Shown one piece after another: positions 16,615-26,103 of a stretch of 64,000 nucleotides of DNA (within the stretch, counting starts at the first letter, position 1; each line of letters begins with the position of its first letter). Both the position numbers and the translations under genes were made by a program. Origin of the DNA: CAZDWZ01 sp964509425 (GTDB taxonomy: Bacteria; Bdellovibrionota_C; UBA2361; SZUA-149; CAZDWZ01); the NCBI GenBank assembly GCA_964509425.1, contig CAZDWZ010000003.1, forward strand, positions 248,001 through 312,000, in the 5' to 3' direction. Below the pieces are notes generated by a model. That model had not been told where the DNA came from, made no database searches, and was given only the letters and a program-made list of their open reading frames with translations.

Positions 16615-17939
16615 AAAATTCGGGGAAGAGCAATCGGCCGACTTTGATTGTGGGGGCAAGAGCATTTGACCCATCGATAGGCCTCGACGAGCCGAAGAAC
16701 ATCGTTCTGGAAGACGGAAAGATTACGGCTATCGACTCACCGGGAGCGCTTGCCAAGTATCCGGACGCAGAAGTTTTGGAAGCGAAGGGATTGCTACTCA
16801 CTCCCGGCCTTATCGACCTCCACGTTCATCTTCGCGAACCCGGGCAAGAGTGGAAGGAAACGGTCGCGACAGGCGCCGCGGCTGCAGTAGCCGGTGGGTT
16901 TACGACGATCTGCTGCATGCCGAACACAGTGCCGCGAAATGATACTTCGTCGACCACGAGATATATTCTGACGAAAGCCGAAGAAGCTAACCTCGCCCGA
17001 GTCCTCCCCATCGGTGCGATTACATTAGGCGGAAACGGTGAAACTCTCGCTCCCATGCTTGAGCTTAGAGAGGCGGGCTGCGTCGCTTTTTCAGACGACG
17101 GCCGACCGGTGATGGACGCAGGAATCATGCGCCGGGCACTTGAATACAATCTCATGCTCGGCACGGTGCTGACGGTGCACGAAGAAGATCTGAACTTGAG
17201 TCATGACTTCGTCATGAACGAGTCCGCACGCAGTCTCCGTATGGGGCTTCGGGGAATGCCCGACGCTGCAGAGAACGTCATGATTGCAAGAGATATCGAG
17301 CTCGCTCGATTGACCAAAGGACGAGTTCACTTCTGCCATGTGAGCACTCGTCGAGGTGTCGAGCTCATTCGCCGGGCGAAAGAGGACGGGATTCCGGTTA
17401 CGGCCGAGGTCCTTCCGCACAACTTCACACTCGATGACAGCGCAGTCGAGGGCTTCAACACCCAGGCGAAGATGAGCATGCCGCTTCGCGGAGTGGACGA
17501 TATGGAAGGAGTGCTCGAAGGCTTAGCTAGCGGTGTCATTGACGTGATTGCAACCGACCATGCTCCCCATGAATCGGATTCAAAAAATATCGAATTTGAT
17601 AAGGCGTCATTCGGGATTCTCGGCCTTCAGACTGCTGTCCCGCTGACTCTTGCAAAGGTCCGGGAAGGCAAGCTTTCGCTGAAGCGCGCGATTGAGGCGT
17701 TGACGTCAGCTCCCGGCCGCTGCTTCAAGATTCCGCATGCTTCTCTCACTCGCGGCAGCATTGGAGATGTGACGCTTATCGACCTCGAGAGATCGATCAA
17801 AATGACGCCGGAGATTATTCGCTCAAAGAGCAAGAATACTCCGTTTCTGAATTGCGAAATGAAGGGTGTGGCCGTCTATACTTTCGTAGGCGGCGTAAAG
17901 AAATTTTCATTTGAAGAGGAGTTTGGCCGTGGCGCATGA
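16611..17939 (+). CDS. pyrC: Dihydroorotase (class I)
   Basis: A 442-residue zinc amidohydrolase that cyclises carbamoyl-aspartate to dihydroorotate. The metal site HVHLREPG is at about residues 70-77, the CMPNTV block follows, and further metal ligands are in HVSTRRG and ATDHAPH (Asp about 311). Length and the DHAPHE motif mark the class I type typical of PyrB-partnered enzymes rather than the short class II. The start overlaps the pyrB stop (ATGA) with GGAGG before it, so the two are translationally coupled. Confidence 0.96.
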   Translation: MKNSGKSNRPTLIVGARAFDPSIGLDEPKNIVLEDGKITAIDSPGALAKYPDAEVLEAKGLLLTPGLIDLHVHLREPGQEWKETVATGAAAAVAGGFTTICCMPNTVPRNDTSSTTRYILTKAEEANLARVLPIGAITLGGNGETLAPMLELREAGCVAFSDDGRPVMDAGIMRRALEYNLMLGTVLTVHEEDLNLSHDFVMNESARSLRMGLRGMPDAAENVMIARDIELARLTKGRVHFCHVSTRRGVELIRRAKEDGIPVTAEVLPHNFTLDDSAVEGFNTQAKMSMPLRGVDDMEGVLEGLASGVIDVIATDHAPHESDSKNIEFDKASFGILGLQTAVPLTLAKVREGKLSLKRAIEALTSAPGRCFKIPHASLTRGSIGDVTLIDLERSIKMTPEIIRSKSKNTPFLNCEMKGVAVYTFVGGVKKFSFEEEFGRGA

Positions 17940-19077
17940 AAAAGCGACTCTCGCTCTCGCTGACGGGACGATTTTCGAGGGTTATTCAATTGGAGCTTCA
18001 GGAGAGACGGCCGGTGAGGTCGTTTTTAATACCTCGCTCTACGGGTACCAGGAGATTCTCACCGACCCATCATACGTAAAGCAGATTCTGACCTTTACGT
18101 ATCCGCACATCGGAAACGTCGGAGTGAACCCCGAGGATGTTGATTCGAGCAAGATTCACGTTTCGGGTTTAGTTGTTCGCGAGCTGTCAGAGCAGCGATC
18201 GAATTTCCGAAGCAACGCAACGCTGAGTGAGTATCTCAAGCAAAACCACGTTGTCGGGATTGGCGGGGTGGATACCCGGAAGCTCGTCCTCCATCTTCGC
18301 ACTTTCGGTTCGCAGACCGGTGTGATTGCAACCGGTCACAAAAACCCGAGCGACCTCGTCGACAAGGCTCGAAAGGAGCCTTCGATGGAAGGGCTGGATT
18401 TGGTTCCTGAAGTGACGACACCGAAGATGTACGAGTGGCAAGAAGGCGGCTTTATGCCTTTTGAGAAAGGAATGCCAACGGGCTATCGAAGCTTTACTTC
18501 CAACGAACTCGCCGGTCGGCCACACGTTGTCGCCGTCGACTGCGGGATTAAGTTTAATATTCTTCGCCTCCTCGTGGATTACGGATTCAGGGTCACAGTT
18601 GTTCCGGCTCAAACCACCGCCGAGCAGATTATGAAACTTTCGCCGGATGGTATTTTTCTCTCCAACGGTCCGGGAGACCCGGCGGTCGTGACGTACGTCA
18701 GAGATTCCGTTAAGGCGCTGCTCGGGAAAAAGCCCATTTTTGGAATTTGTCTTGGCCATCAGATCCTCGGTCACGCCGTCGGAGCACCTACATTTAAGCT
18801 CAAGTTTGGTCATCGTGGCGGGAATCATCCCGTGAGAAATGCGCTGACGAACAAGGTGGAGATCACCGTACAAAATCACGGCTTCGCGACTGACGCCGCG
18901 AAGGTTCCATCGGGCGTCACGATTACGCACATGAACTTGAACGACAATACCATTGAGGGCCTGGCCGTTGATGGTGCGAAGGCGTTTTCGGTTCAGTACC
19001 ACCCCGAGGCATCACCCGGGCCGACGGATGCACGTTATCTGTTTAAGCAATTTGCCGAGTTGGTAGAACGAGGATGA
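17929..19077 (+). CDS. carA: Carbamoyl-phosphate synthase small (glutaminase) subunit
   Basis: About 382 residues; hydrolyses glutamine and passes ammonia to CarB. The N-terminal CPSase domain opens with LALADGTIFEGYSIGA and contains NTSLYGYQEILTDPSY. The class I amidotransferase half has the nucleophile elbow GICLGHQILGHA and the catalytic QYHPEASPGP. I chose the GTG at 17929: AAGAGGAG lies eight bases upstream, whereas the earlier TTG (17911) would place the site inside the gene. It overlaps the end of pyrC by 11 bases. Confidence 0.96.
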   Translation: MAHEKATLALADGTIFEGYSIGASGETAGEVVFNTSLYGYQEILTDPSYVKQILTFTYPHIGNVGVNPEDVDSSKIHVSGLVVRELSEQRSNFRSNATLSEYLKQNHVVGIGGVDTRKLVLHLRTFGSQTGVIATGHKNPSDLVDKARKEPSMEGLDLVPEVTTPKMYEWQEGGFMPFEKGMPTGYRSFTSNELAGRPHVVAVDCGIKFNILRLLVDYGFRVTVVPAQTTAEQIMKLSPDGIFLSNGPGDPAVVTYVRDSVKALLGKKPIFGICLGHQILGHAVGAPTFKLKFGHRGGNHPVRNALTNKVEITVQNHGFATDAAKVPSGVTITHMNLNDNTIEGLAVDGAKAFSVQYHPEASPGPTDARYLFKQFAELVERG

Positions 19078-19085
19078 AGTGAGCA

Positions 19086-22000
19086 ATGCCAAAAAGAACT
19101 GATATCTCTTCGATACTGGTTATCGGATCCGGGCCGATTGTGATCGGTCAAGCCTGCGAGTTCGACTATTCCGGAACTCAAGCGGTGAAAGCACTCAAGG
19201 AAGAAGGCTACCGGGTCATTCTGGTGAATTCGAATCCGGCGACAATTATGACGGATCCGGAATTCGCGGACCGCACCTACATCGAGCCCATCACGGCTGA
19301 GTTTGTCGCAAAAGTTATCGAGCGTGAGCGACCCGATGTGCTCTTGCCGACCATCGGCGGTCAAACAGCCCTGAACGTCGCGATCGAGCTCAGCGAACAA
19401 GGGATACTCGATAAGTTCAACGTTGAGCTCATCGGAGCAAATGTCGAGGCAATAAAAGCTGCCGAAGACCGAGATAAATTTAAGCGTATCGCGACGGCTT
19501 GCGGACTCGAAAGCGCGAGAAGTTTTCTGGTTACAGACGAAGCCGGTGCCGTTGAAGCAGCGAAGACTCTTGGATTCCCACTCGTTATTCGTCCTTCACG
19601 TACGCTTGGAGGCAGCGGAGGTGGTTTCGTCCACACGGAAGCGGAGCTTCTCCCGAAGATCCGTTGGGGCTTCGAATGCAGCCCGAACCATGAGCTTCTG
19701 CTCGAAGAGTCTCTGCTCGGCTGGAAGGAAGTCGAGCTCGAAGTGATGCGTGATAAGGCCGACAATGGCGTGATTATTTGCGCGATTGAAAACGTCGATC
19801 CGATGGGACTTCACACCGGAGATTCAATCACGGTTGCTCCCTTGCAGACGCTGACAGATAAAGAATATCAGCAGATGCGCGACGCGGCGCTCCGGCTAAT
19901 GCGAGCTATCGGTGTCGACACCGGGGGATCGAACGTTCAGTTCTCGGTCGATCCGAAGTCGGGACGGCAAATTATCATTGAGATGAATCCTCGAGTTTCT
20001 CGGAGCTCGGCACTTGCTTCGAAGGCAACAGGATTCCCGATCGCGAAGATCGCGGCCAAACTCGCCGTCGGATACACTCTTGATGAGCTGCCGAATGATA
20101 TCACCAAGATGACGCCTGCTTGTTTTGAGCCAAGCATCGATTACGTTGTCGTAAAGATCCCTCGTTTCACTTTCGAAAAATTCGAAGGTGCGGACCGCAC
20201 GTTGGGTACGCAGATGAAATCGGTTGGAGAAGCAATGGCGATTGGCCGAACGTTTGCCGAATCGCTTCAGAAAGCGTGCCGCTCGCTGGAACAGGGAAGA
20301 AGCGGAATTCTTGGGGGCCCGGAGAGTAAAGAAACTGACTTAAAGGTCATCAGCGAGAAAATGAAACCGCTTACCCCTGAGCGGATCTTTCTTGCTGCCC
20401 GCGCTATCGAACTCGGAATGCCGATCGAGAAGGTTGCGGAGATCACTGCATACGACACCTGGTATTTGTACGAGATCAAGCGAATTGTCGACGCAGAAGC
20501 TCGCTTTCGGGGGAAGCAATTGTCTCGGACTTCGGCTGCTGAAATTCTCGAGATGAAGCGTATCGGCACGAGCGACATTCGCGCCGCTCAATTGCTGAAC
20601 GTGAAAGAAGAGGAATTTGCCGCACATCGGCGTTCATTGGGAGTCCGGCCGGCGTACTTGAAGGTGGATACTTGCGCCGCAGAGTTCGCGTCCGAAACTC
20701 CGTATTTTTACTCGAGCTACGAGACGACCTCGGACACGAAGGTCACCGACAGAAAGAAAATTGTCATTCTCGGTGGCGGTCCGAATCGAATCGGTCAAGG
20801 GCTTGAGTTTGACTATTGCTGCGTGCACGCCGCATTCGCATTTCGTGAGGCCGGCTACGAAGCGATCATGGTAAATTGTAATCCAGAGACCGTCTCGACG
20901 GATTACGACACAAGCGATCGTCTCTATTTTGAGCCGCTGACTTTTGAGGATGTGCTGGAGATTGTTCATTGGGAAAATCCGCACGGAGTCATTGTCCAGT
21001 ACGGCGGCCAAACTCCTCTTCGTCTCGCCCAGGTGTTGAAGCATGCGGGCGTTCCGATTATCGGAACAAATCCCGATGCTATCGATATGACCGAGGATCG
21101 TGAAAAGTTTCGAGCCGTCTTAAATGAACTAGGCTTGAAACAAGCGGCAAGCGGCATCGCAAGAAACGAAAAGGAAGCCCTCGCCGTTGCAAAAGAGATT
21201 GGATTTCCGCTTTTGATTCGTCCGTCGTTTGTGCTTGGCGGGCGGGCGATGGCAATCATCCACGACGACACTGAGTTGAAGCATTATATTTCGAAGAGTG
21301 TCGAGGTCTCTTTCAATCGCCCAGTACTTCTCGATCGGTTTTTAGACAATGCGATTGAAGTTGATGTTGATGCCGTTAATGATGAAACGGATGACGTGGT
21401 GATTTGCGGCATCATCGAGCATATCGAGCGCGCAGGCGTTCATTCCGGCGACAGTTCGTTTCTCCTTCCGGCGCAAACGTTGTCAGATGAGATAATTGGG
21501 CGAATTGAAGACGCAACTCGTCTTCTTGCGCGGCAATGCGACGTCTGCGGGCTCATGAACGTCCAATATGCGGTTCATGAGAATGAGTTGTATGTCCTCG
21601 AGGTGAATCCTCGCGCATCACGAAGTGTGCCGTTCGTTTCCAAGGTGATGGGAATCCCATGGGCTAAAGTTGCCGCGCGAGTGATGGCGGGAGAAACACT
21701 GAAAGCCCTTCACGAAACGAAACTCTATGGCGATATCCTCCGCTTCCGCGAGTATGCGAAAGCGGCGGAGAAAATTCCCTATGTGGCTGTTAAGGAATCT
21801 GTTTTCCCATGGGCGAAGTTCCGGGGTGTTGATACGGTTCTGGGGCCTGAGATGAGGTCGACGGGCGAGGTGATGGGTATTGATCGAAGTGCCTCCGGTG
21901 GCCTGCATCGCGCGCAAAAAGCGGTTGGAATGGGGCTTCCCACCAAAGGCACCGTTTTTATCAGCGTGACGGATTCAGACAAAGCCGAAGCGGTTGACAT

Positions 22001-22352
22001 CACGCAGAAGCTTGAGCGCCTTGGATTTGATATTCTGGCCACGAAGGGAACGGCTGCGTTTCTCGCGGAGAAAGGAATCAGGGCAAGATCAATTAACAAG
22101 GTGCGAGACGGCTCGCCTCACGTCGTTGACGAGCTTGTTCAAGGAAAAATCCACATGGTGATCAACACACCAGAAGGGACTGGACCGCTCCTTGATTCGC
22201 GCACTATCCGAAGCACCTCTACCGAACTGTCGCTCCCGTTGTTCACGACGATGGCGGCGGCAGATGCAGCGGTCTCGGCGATTGAGCAAACCGCAAATGG
22301 GCTTGCGTTTGAGGTCTGTTCGATGCAGGAATACTTAGCTGAAATAAAGTAG
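19086..22352 (+). CDS. carB: Carbamoyl-phosphate synthase large subunit
   Basis: The 1088-residue synthase making carbamoyl phosphate from bicarbonate, ammonia and two ATP. Two homologous ATP-grasp halves are plain: IGSGPIVIGQACEFDYSGTQAVKAL opens the first and ILGGGPNRIGQGLEFDYCCVHAAFA the second. RPSRTLGGSGGG and RPSFVLGGRAM are the corresponding glycine-rich loops, and EMNPRVSRSSALASK and EVNPRASRSVPFVSK the metal sites. An MGS-like allosteric domain closes the protein (FISVTDSDKAEAVDIT onward). It completes the five-gene pyr operon, eight bases after carA. A 12-bp hairpin follows the stop. Confidence 0.98.
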   Translation: MPKRTDISSILVIGSGPIVIGQACEFDYSGTQAVKALKEEGYRVILVNSNPATIMTDPEFADRTYIEPITAEFVAKVIERERPDVLLPTIGGQTALNVAIELSEQGILDKFNVELIGANVEAIKAAEDRDKFKRIATACGLESARSFLVTDEAGAVEAAKTLGFPLVIRPSRTLGGSGGGFVHTEAELLPKIRWGFECSPNHELLLEESLLGWKEVELEVMRDKADNGVIICAIENVDPMGLHTGDSITVAPLQTLTDKEYQQMRDAALRLMRAIGVDTGGSNVQFSVDPKSGRQIIIEMNPRVSRSSALASKATGFPIAKIAAKLAVGYTLDELPNDITKMTPACFEPSIDYVVVKIPRFTFEKFEGADRTLGTQMKSVGEAMAIGRTFAESLQKACRSLEQGRSGILGGPESKETDLKVISEKMKPLTPERIFLAARAIELGMPIEKVAEITAYDTWYLYEIKRIVDAEARFRGKQLSRTSAAEILEMKRIGTSDIRAAQLLNVKEEEFAAHRRSLGVRPAYLKVDTCAAEFASETPYFYSSYETTSDTKVTDRKKIVILGGGPNRIGQGLEFDYCCVHAAFAFREAGYEAIMVNCNPETVSTDYDTSDRLYFEPLTFEDVLEIVHWENPHGVIVQYGGQTPLRLAQVLKHAGVPIIGTNPDAIDMTEDREKFRAVLNELGLKQAASGIARNEKEALAVAKEIGFPLLIRPSFVLGGRAMAIIHDDTELKHYISKSVEVSFNRPVLLDRFLDNAIEVDVDAVNDETDDVVICGIIEHIERAGVHSGDSSFLLPAQTLSDEIIGRIEDATRLLARQCDVCGLMNVQYAVHENELYVLEVNPRASRSVPFVSKVMGIPWAKVAARVMAGETLKALHETKLYGDILRFREYAKAAEKIPYVAVKESVFPWAKFRGVDTVLGPEMRSTGEVMGIDRSASGGLHRAQKAVGMGLPTKGTVFISVTDSDKAEAVDITQKLERLGFDILATKGTAAFLAEKGIRARSINKVRDGSPHVVDELVQGKIHMVINTPEGTGPLLDSRTIRSTSTELSLPLFTTMAAADAAVSAIEQTANGLAFEVCSMQEYLAEIK

Positions 22353-22360
22353 CGGTCGGC

Positions 22361-22394
22361 AATTTAATCCTGCACAAAAGTTCAGGATTAAATT
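22361..22394 (+). terminator. Perfect 12-bp hairpin after carB
   Basis: AATTTAATCCTG (22361-22372) pairs exactly with CAGGATTAAATT (22383-22394) around a 10-base loop, eight bases after the carB stop. It has no T-tract, so termination strength is uncertain, but its position marks the end of the pyr operon. Confidence 0.7.
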
Positions 22395-22560
22395 ATGCTT
22401 ATAGTGGGCCGGCGCTCCGGACTTCAGCCAAATGCAGTGCAGCCGGGCCGGCCGAACGAAATTCCGATGCCTAAAACGGGTGTGCCGAAGGCTCGAGTGA
22501 CACGCAGATTTGTTGATCGGAGCAAAAGACTCCCCTTCGCGTGATAACCTGAAAGTAAAG

Positions 22561-22579
22561 CAGTTCGATAAACGAACTG
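22561..22579 (+). promoter_or_regulatory. Hairpin in the greA 5' region
   Basis: CAGTTCG (22561-22567) and CGAACTG (22573-22579) form a perfect 7-bp stem with an ATAAA loop, about 22 bases before the greA ATG. It could affect greA leader stability or translation; no partner sequence was found. Confidence 0.45.
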
Positions 22580-22601
22580 TATTCTCTGTTTGTGGTGAAA
22601 T

Positions 22602-23087
22602 ATGTCTACGAAAACTCCTATGACCGTTGAGGGTCATAAACGCTTACAGGCTGAACTGCATCGTTTGAAATCGGAAGAGCGAATGAAATGCGTTCGAGCG
22701 ATCGAAGAAGCGCGTGCTCACGGCGACCTGTCCGAGAACGCCGAGTATGACGCGGCAAAAAATGCTCAAGGGCTTCTCGAAGGACGAATCCGAGATCTTG
22801 AATCAAAGCTGTCGACGGCACAGGTCATCGATATCTCGCAGCTTCAGGGCGATAAAGTCGTCTTTGGCGCCACCGTTCTGCTTAGTGACGTCGATAGTGG
22901 AGATGAACGCTCGGTTTCGATCGTCGGTGAGGAGGAAACGGATGTTCAGCGTGGACTAATCTCTTATAGCTCGCCGCTCGCCCGATCGCTCATCGGGAAG
23001 CGTACCGGCGACACCGCTCGAGTGGTGCTTCCGGCTGGGGAGAAAGAGTATGAGATTCTCCAAGTGGAGTTCGGGAAAGTTTCCTAG
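22602..23087 (+). CDS. greA: Transcript cleavage factor GreA
   Basis: A 161-residue protein that enters the RNA polymerase secondary channel and stimulates cleavage of backtracked RNA. The N-terminal coiled coil carries the diagnostic tip AHGDLSENAEYDAAKNAQ with the acidic D and E that reach the active site. The C-terminal globular domain includes SPLARSLIGKRTGDTARVVLPAGEKEYEIL, standard for GreA. The usual basic patch is present. It is separated from carB by a hairpin and 249 bp, so it probably has its own promoter. Confidence 0.97.
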   Translation: MSTKTPMTVEGHKRLQAELHRLKSEERMKCVRAIEEARAHGDLSENAEYDAAKNAQGLLEGRIRDLESKLSTAQVIDISQLQGDKVVFGATVLLSDVDSGDERSVSIVGEEETDVQRGLISYSSPLARSLIGKRTGDTARVVLPAGEKEYEILQVEFGKVS

Positions 23088-23150
23088 AGCCGCAAGGGAA
23101 GTCGAAGCTTTCATGAACAGCAATGTTGGTTGCAGGCAGGGATTTGCACC

Positions 23151-23942
23151 ATGGACTTGAAAGTCAAAGACCGCGTGTTCATGGTCGCGGCGTCGAGCAA
23201 AGGGCTTGGCTACGGAATTTCCAAAGCACTCGCGGCCGAAGGTGCGAGTCTTTCCATGGGGAGTCGCTCTCTCGATTCCATCAAAAGCGCCGCGTATTCT
23301 CTCAGTGAGACTTACGGTGTGCGGGCGAATGGTTATGTGCTTGACGCTTCATCCGCTTCTTCCATTGCAGAGTGGTGTGAAGGGACTCTCCGCGACTTCG
23401 GGAGAATTGACGGCGTCGTCGTGAACGCGGGCGGCCCTCCCGCCGGTGGTTTCGATTCATTCACGGATGAAGACTGGGCGAAGGCTTACGAGCTTACCTT
23501 GATGAGTGCAGTTCGAATGATCCGCGGGGTGCTTCCTTCACTCCGAAAAAATGGTGGCGGAGCGATTCTCACCGTGACGTCTAGCTCAGTGAAGGAACCG
23601 ATTGAAGGGCTCTTGCTTTCGAACGTTTTTCGTTCGGGAGTTGCGAGTTTGGTAAAGAGCCTCTCGAAAGAACTCGCCAAGGATCACATTCGAGTGAACA
23701 ACCTCGTCCCAGGACGTATCGACACCGACCGGGTTCGTTCCCTTGATGCCATCAATGCTGAACGGCGTTCGGTATCTGAATCCGAAGAACGCGAAAAGAA
23801 AATGAACGCCATTCCGCTCGGTCGTTACGGCGCACCGGAAGAATTCGGTTCCTGCGCCGCGTATCTTCTCTCCGGAGCTTCGAGTTATGTGACCGGTGCG
23901 ACTCTGGTCGTCGACGGAGGTGCGAGTTTTTCTTTATGGTGA
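23151..23942 (+). CDS. Short-chain dehydrogenase family protein with altered catalytic motif
   Basis: A 263-residue Rossmann-fold protein. The cofactor loop is ASSKGLGYGI (a variant of TGxxxGxG), followed by NAGGPPAGG, and the C-terminal PLGRYGAPEEFGSCAAYLLSGASSYVTGATLVVDGG. By alignment with typical SDRs, the active-site Tyr-x3-Lys is replaced by Ser-x3-Arg (SNVFR, next to SSSVKEP). A known clade of SDRs annotated as oxoacyl-ACP-reductase-like shares this LSNxxRxGV pattern, so the change is heritable rather than decay. Substrate unknown; it may be inactive as a classical reductase. ATG at 23151 chosen from the fold start. Confidence 0.88.
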   Translation: MDLKVKDRVFMVAASSKGLGYGISKALAAEGASLSMGSRSLDSIKSAAYSLSETYGVRANGYVLDASSASSIAEWCEGTLRDFGRIDGVVVNAGGPPAGGFDSFTDEDWAKAYELTLMSAVRMIRGVLPSLRKNGGGAILTVTSSSVKEPIEGLLLSNVFRSGVASLVKSLSKELAKDHIRVNNLVPGRIDTDRVRSLDAINAERRSVSESEEREKKMNAIPLGRYGAPEEFGSCAAYLLSGASSYVTGATLVVDGGASFSLW

Positions 23943-23952
23943 CTCGCTCGTT

Positions 23953-25023
23953 GTGGTGACATCGACGACGAATCATAGGCGTGAGTTTGCTAATTTGGAT
24001 CTCTTGCGCGCGGTGGCAGTAAGCTCCGTGGTCGGTTGTCATCTCACGGAAGTTTATAACTTCTGGTTGAAGCTTTCGACGCACCCCTTCGATTTTTATT
24101 TCGGTCGCATCGGAGTGCTTCTCTTCTTCGTCCATACAAGTCTCGTACTTTTGATGTCGATGGAGCGATCAGGCCTGAGAGGATCGGCGCTCCACGTCGA
24201 TTTCTACATTCGCCGAATCTTCCGAGTGTACCCTCTTGCGATATTTTGCATCGCCGTTGTTTGGTTGCTCCAAGTGCCTTCAATAGGTTGGGGTGTTGCA
24301 GAAACGCGACCGATCACGGCGGGTGTTTGGATTGCTAATTTGTTTCTGGTGCAGAATCTTTGGAACCTGCCCAGTGTTCTGACGCCCCTCTGGACGCTGC
24401 CGTACGAAATCCAAATGTATGCAGTGCTGCCCGTAATATTTCTGCTCTTGAAGCGAGTGAATCAGCGCGTCTTATCGGCGTTTGTTCTCTGGGTCCTCGC
24501 CGTGTTCTCAGCAAAGATGCAACCCGAAAATATGCACTGGCTGGGGGTCGTGAATTTTGTTCCGTGTTTTCTGGGTGGTGTCGTCGCATGGACACTTTGG
24601 AATTCCAGCTCGCGCCGATTGCCGGCGGCGCTTTGGCCGGTTGTTCTGACGATGCTCATCGCCTCGTACATATGGGTCGAAGAGCAGAGCCGCTCGGAAC
24701 TTCACCCATTCCAGCTGGGCTGGGTATGGTGTCTTCTCGTCGGCGTCGCGATCCCATGCTTCCGTGAGCTCTCCGCCGCTTGGGTTGTGCGCCCGATAGC
24801 GATCATTGCGCGCTACTCATACGGAATCTATCTTTTCCATATGATTGCAATCTGGATTGCATTTACGCTCGGTCAGACGTGGTCGATGCCGATGAAAACC
24901 GCCGTTTTCTTCTTGCTTACTGCCGTAGCTTCGGTCACGTCGCACCATCTTCTCGAGGTGCCGTGCATGCGTCTCGGGTCGAGAATCGCAAGTCGAATTC
25001 GCTCAAAGAGTATCAACGGTTGA
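23953..25023 (+). CDS. Acyltransferase family 3 membrane protein
   Basis: About 356 residues with roughly ten membrane helices. The opening NLDLLRAVAVSSVVGCHL is the acyltransferase-3 signature, including the conserved His, and FYIRRIFRVYPL matches the family's RRxxRIxP block. Members O-acylate envelope sugars, lipopolysaccharide O-antigen or macrolides; the acceptor here is unknown. The frame extends upstream into the SDR gene, so I place the start at a GTG (23953, or the adjacent one at 23956) just after the SDR stop; no good ribosome-binding site is visible. Its end overlaps kdgK convergently by 11 bases. Confidence 0.85.
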   Translation: MVTSTTNHRREFANLDLLRAVAVSSVVGCHLTEVYNFWLKLSTHPFDFYFGRIGVLLFFVHTSLVLLMSMERSGLRGSALHVDFYIRRIFRVYPLAIFCIAVVWLLQVPSIGWGVAETRPITAGVWIANLFLVQNLWNLPSVLTPLWTLPYEIQMYAVLPVIFLLLKRVNQRVLSAFVLWVLAVFSAKMQPENMHWLGVVNFVPCFLGGVVAWTLWNSSSRRLPAALWPVVLTMLIASYIWVEEQSRSELHPFQLGWVWCLLVGVAIPCFRELSAAWVVRPIAIIARYSYGIYLFHMIAIWIAFTLGQTWSMPMKTAVFFLLTAVASVTSHHLLEVPCMRLGSRIASRIRSKSING

Positions 25024-25984
25024 GCGCTCTTCCGCCTCCAGTCAGAATCGATTGTATTTCTTCTTCAGAAGTTGTGACCATATCGCCTTCAAGAGTGAGT
25101 GCGATCGCGGCAAGCGCCATTCCGTAGTAGAGGCCCTTCTTTAAATCTCCGTCGAGCCATCCGTGAAGTATTCCCGCCGCCATGGCATCACCGGCTCCGA
25201 TGCGGTCGACTATCTCGACACTGCCCTGCTCCGCTCGAATGAAGGAGGAGGTCCTGTCCCAAGCGATGGCACCTTCATCGCCGAGCGACACGACGACATT
25301 TTTTGCATGGCTAAGGTGGATCAGTGACTTCACGCATGCCTCAGGCTCGGATGGGCACCCAAAAAGCGCTTGAGCATCGGCACGACCGCAAAGCAGCAGG
25401 TCGACACCTTGTATCAGTCGGCGAAGGACTTCGGCGGCTCTTGATTCGGTCCAAAGCTTCTTCCGGAAGTTAATATCGAAGCTGATAAGCACACCGGCTT
25501 CACGTGCGCGTTGAATGATCTCGATAACCGAATCCAAACACGCATCAGAAAGCGCCGGAGTGATCCCGGTGAGGTGAATCACCTTCGTATCGAGCAAAAT
25601 ATTCCAAGGAATATCCGCAGGCGAGACCGTTGCGGCCGCAGAGTTTGCTCGATCGTAATACACTTGGGTGGATCGAGGTCTGCTGCCAAACTCGATGAAG
25701 AACAACCCCATCCGCGCATCCGGCTTCCAGATGATTCCTTCCGTGTTCACGTTTGCGCGCCGGAGGTGGTTCTTGACCACATGCCCGAGTGGATTTTCCG
25801 GCAATCCACCCACCCATGCGCCGTTTCTTCCGAGGCTTGCGAGGGACGCGAGCATGTTGCCTTCTGCGCCTCCCGGGTGCACGTCGAGGCCACTGGCAAG
25901 CTCGAGCCGCCGGCCTTGGGGCACGCTCATACGCAGCATAATTTCCCCGAAGGCGGTCACGTCAAATCGAGTTTTCTTGCTCAT
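25013..25984 (-). CDS. kdgK: 2-dehydro-3-deoxygluconokinase-like PfkB sugar kinase
   Basis: About 323 residues of the ribokinase/PfkB family. The substrate-side loop is HPGGAEGNMLASLASLG and the anion hole/catalytic base is DRIGAGDAMAAGILHG, near residue 260. AFGEIMLRMSVP at the start and the YYDRANSAAA block are characteristic of KDG kinases, which phosphorylate KDG to KDPG. Placement directly after eda supports that substrate. The first possible codon is a TTG four codons upstream; I prefer the ATG at 25984, with GAGGAG upstream. Last gene of a minus-strand three-gene operon. Confidence 0.88.
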   Translation of the reverse strand: MSKKTRFDVTAFGEIMLRMSVPQGRRLELASGLDVHPGGAEGNMLASLASLGRNGAWVGGLPENPLGHVVKNHLRRANVNTEGIIWKPDARMGLFFIEFGSRPRSTQVYYDRANSAAATVSPADIPWNILLDTKVIHLTGITPALSDACLDSVIEIIQRAREAGVLISFDINFRKKLWTESRAAEVLRRLIQGVDLLLCGRADAQALFGCPSEPEACVKSLIHLSHAKNVVVSLGDEGAIAWDRTSSFIRAEQGSVEIVDRIGAGDAMAAGILHGWLDGDLKKGLYYGMALAAIALTLEGDMVTTSEEEIQSILTGGGRALNR

Positions 25985-26103
25985 TGCGAATTTCAACTCC
26001 TCAAGCTCTTTGCTTCTCTTTTTTCCCGGCTCTCCAGCGGACGTCGATCTGTCGAATGAACGGCAGAGGACTCGGTTTCGTCAGCAGAATGCTGCTTCCG
26101 CGC

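Noticed and set aside
18187..19002. 271-codon frame antisense to carA
   Set aside because: It lies wholly inside a conserved enzyme gene, with no signal of its own.
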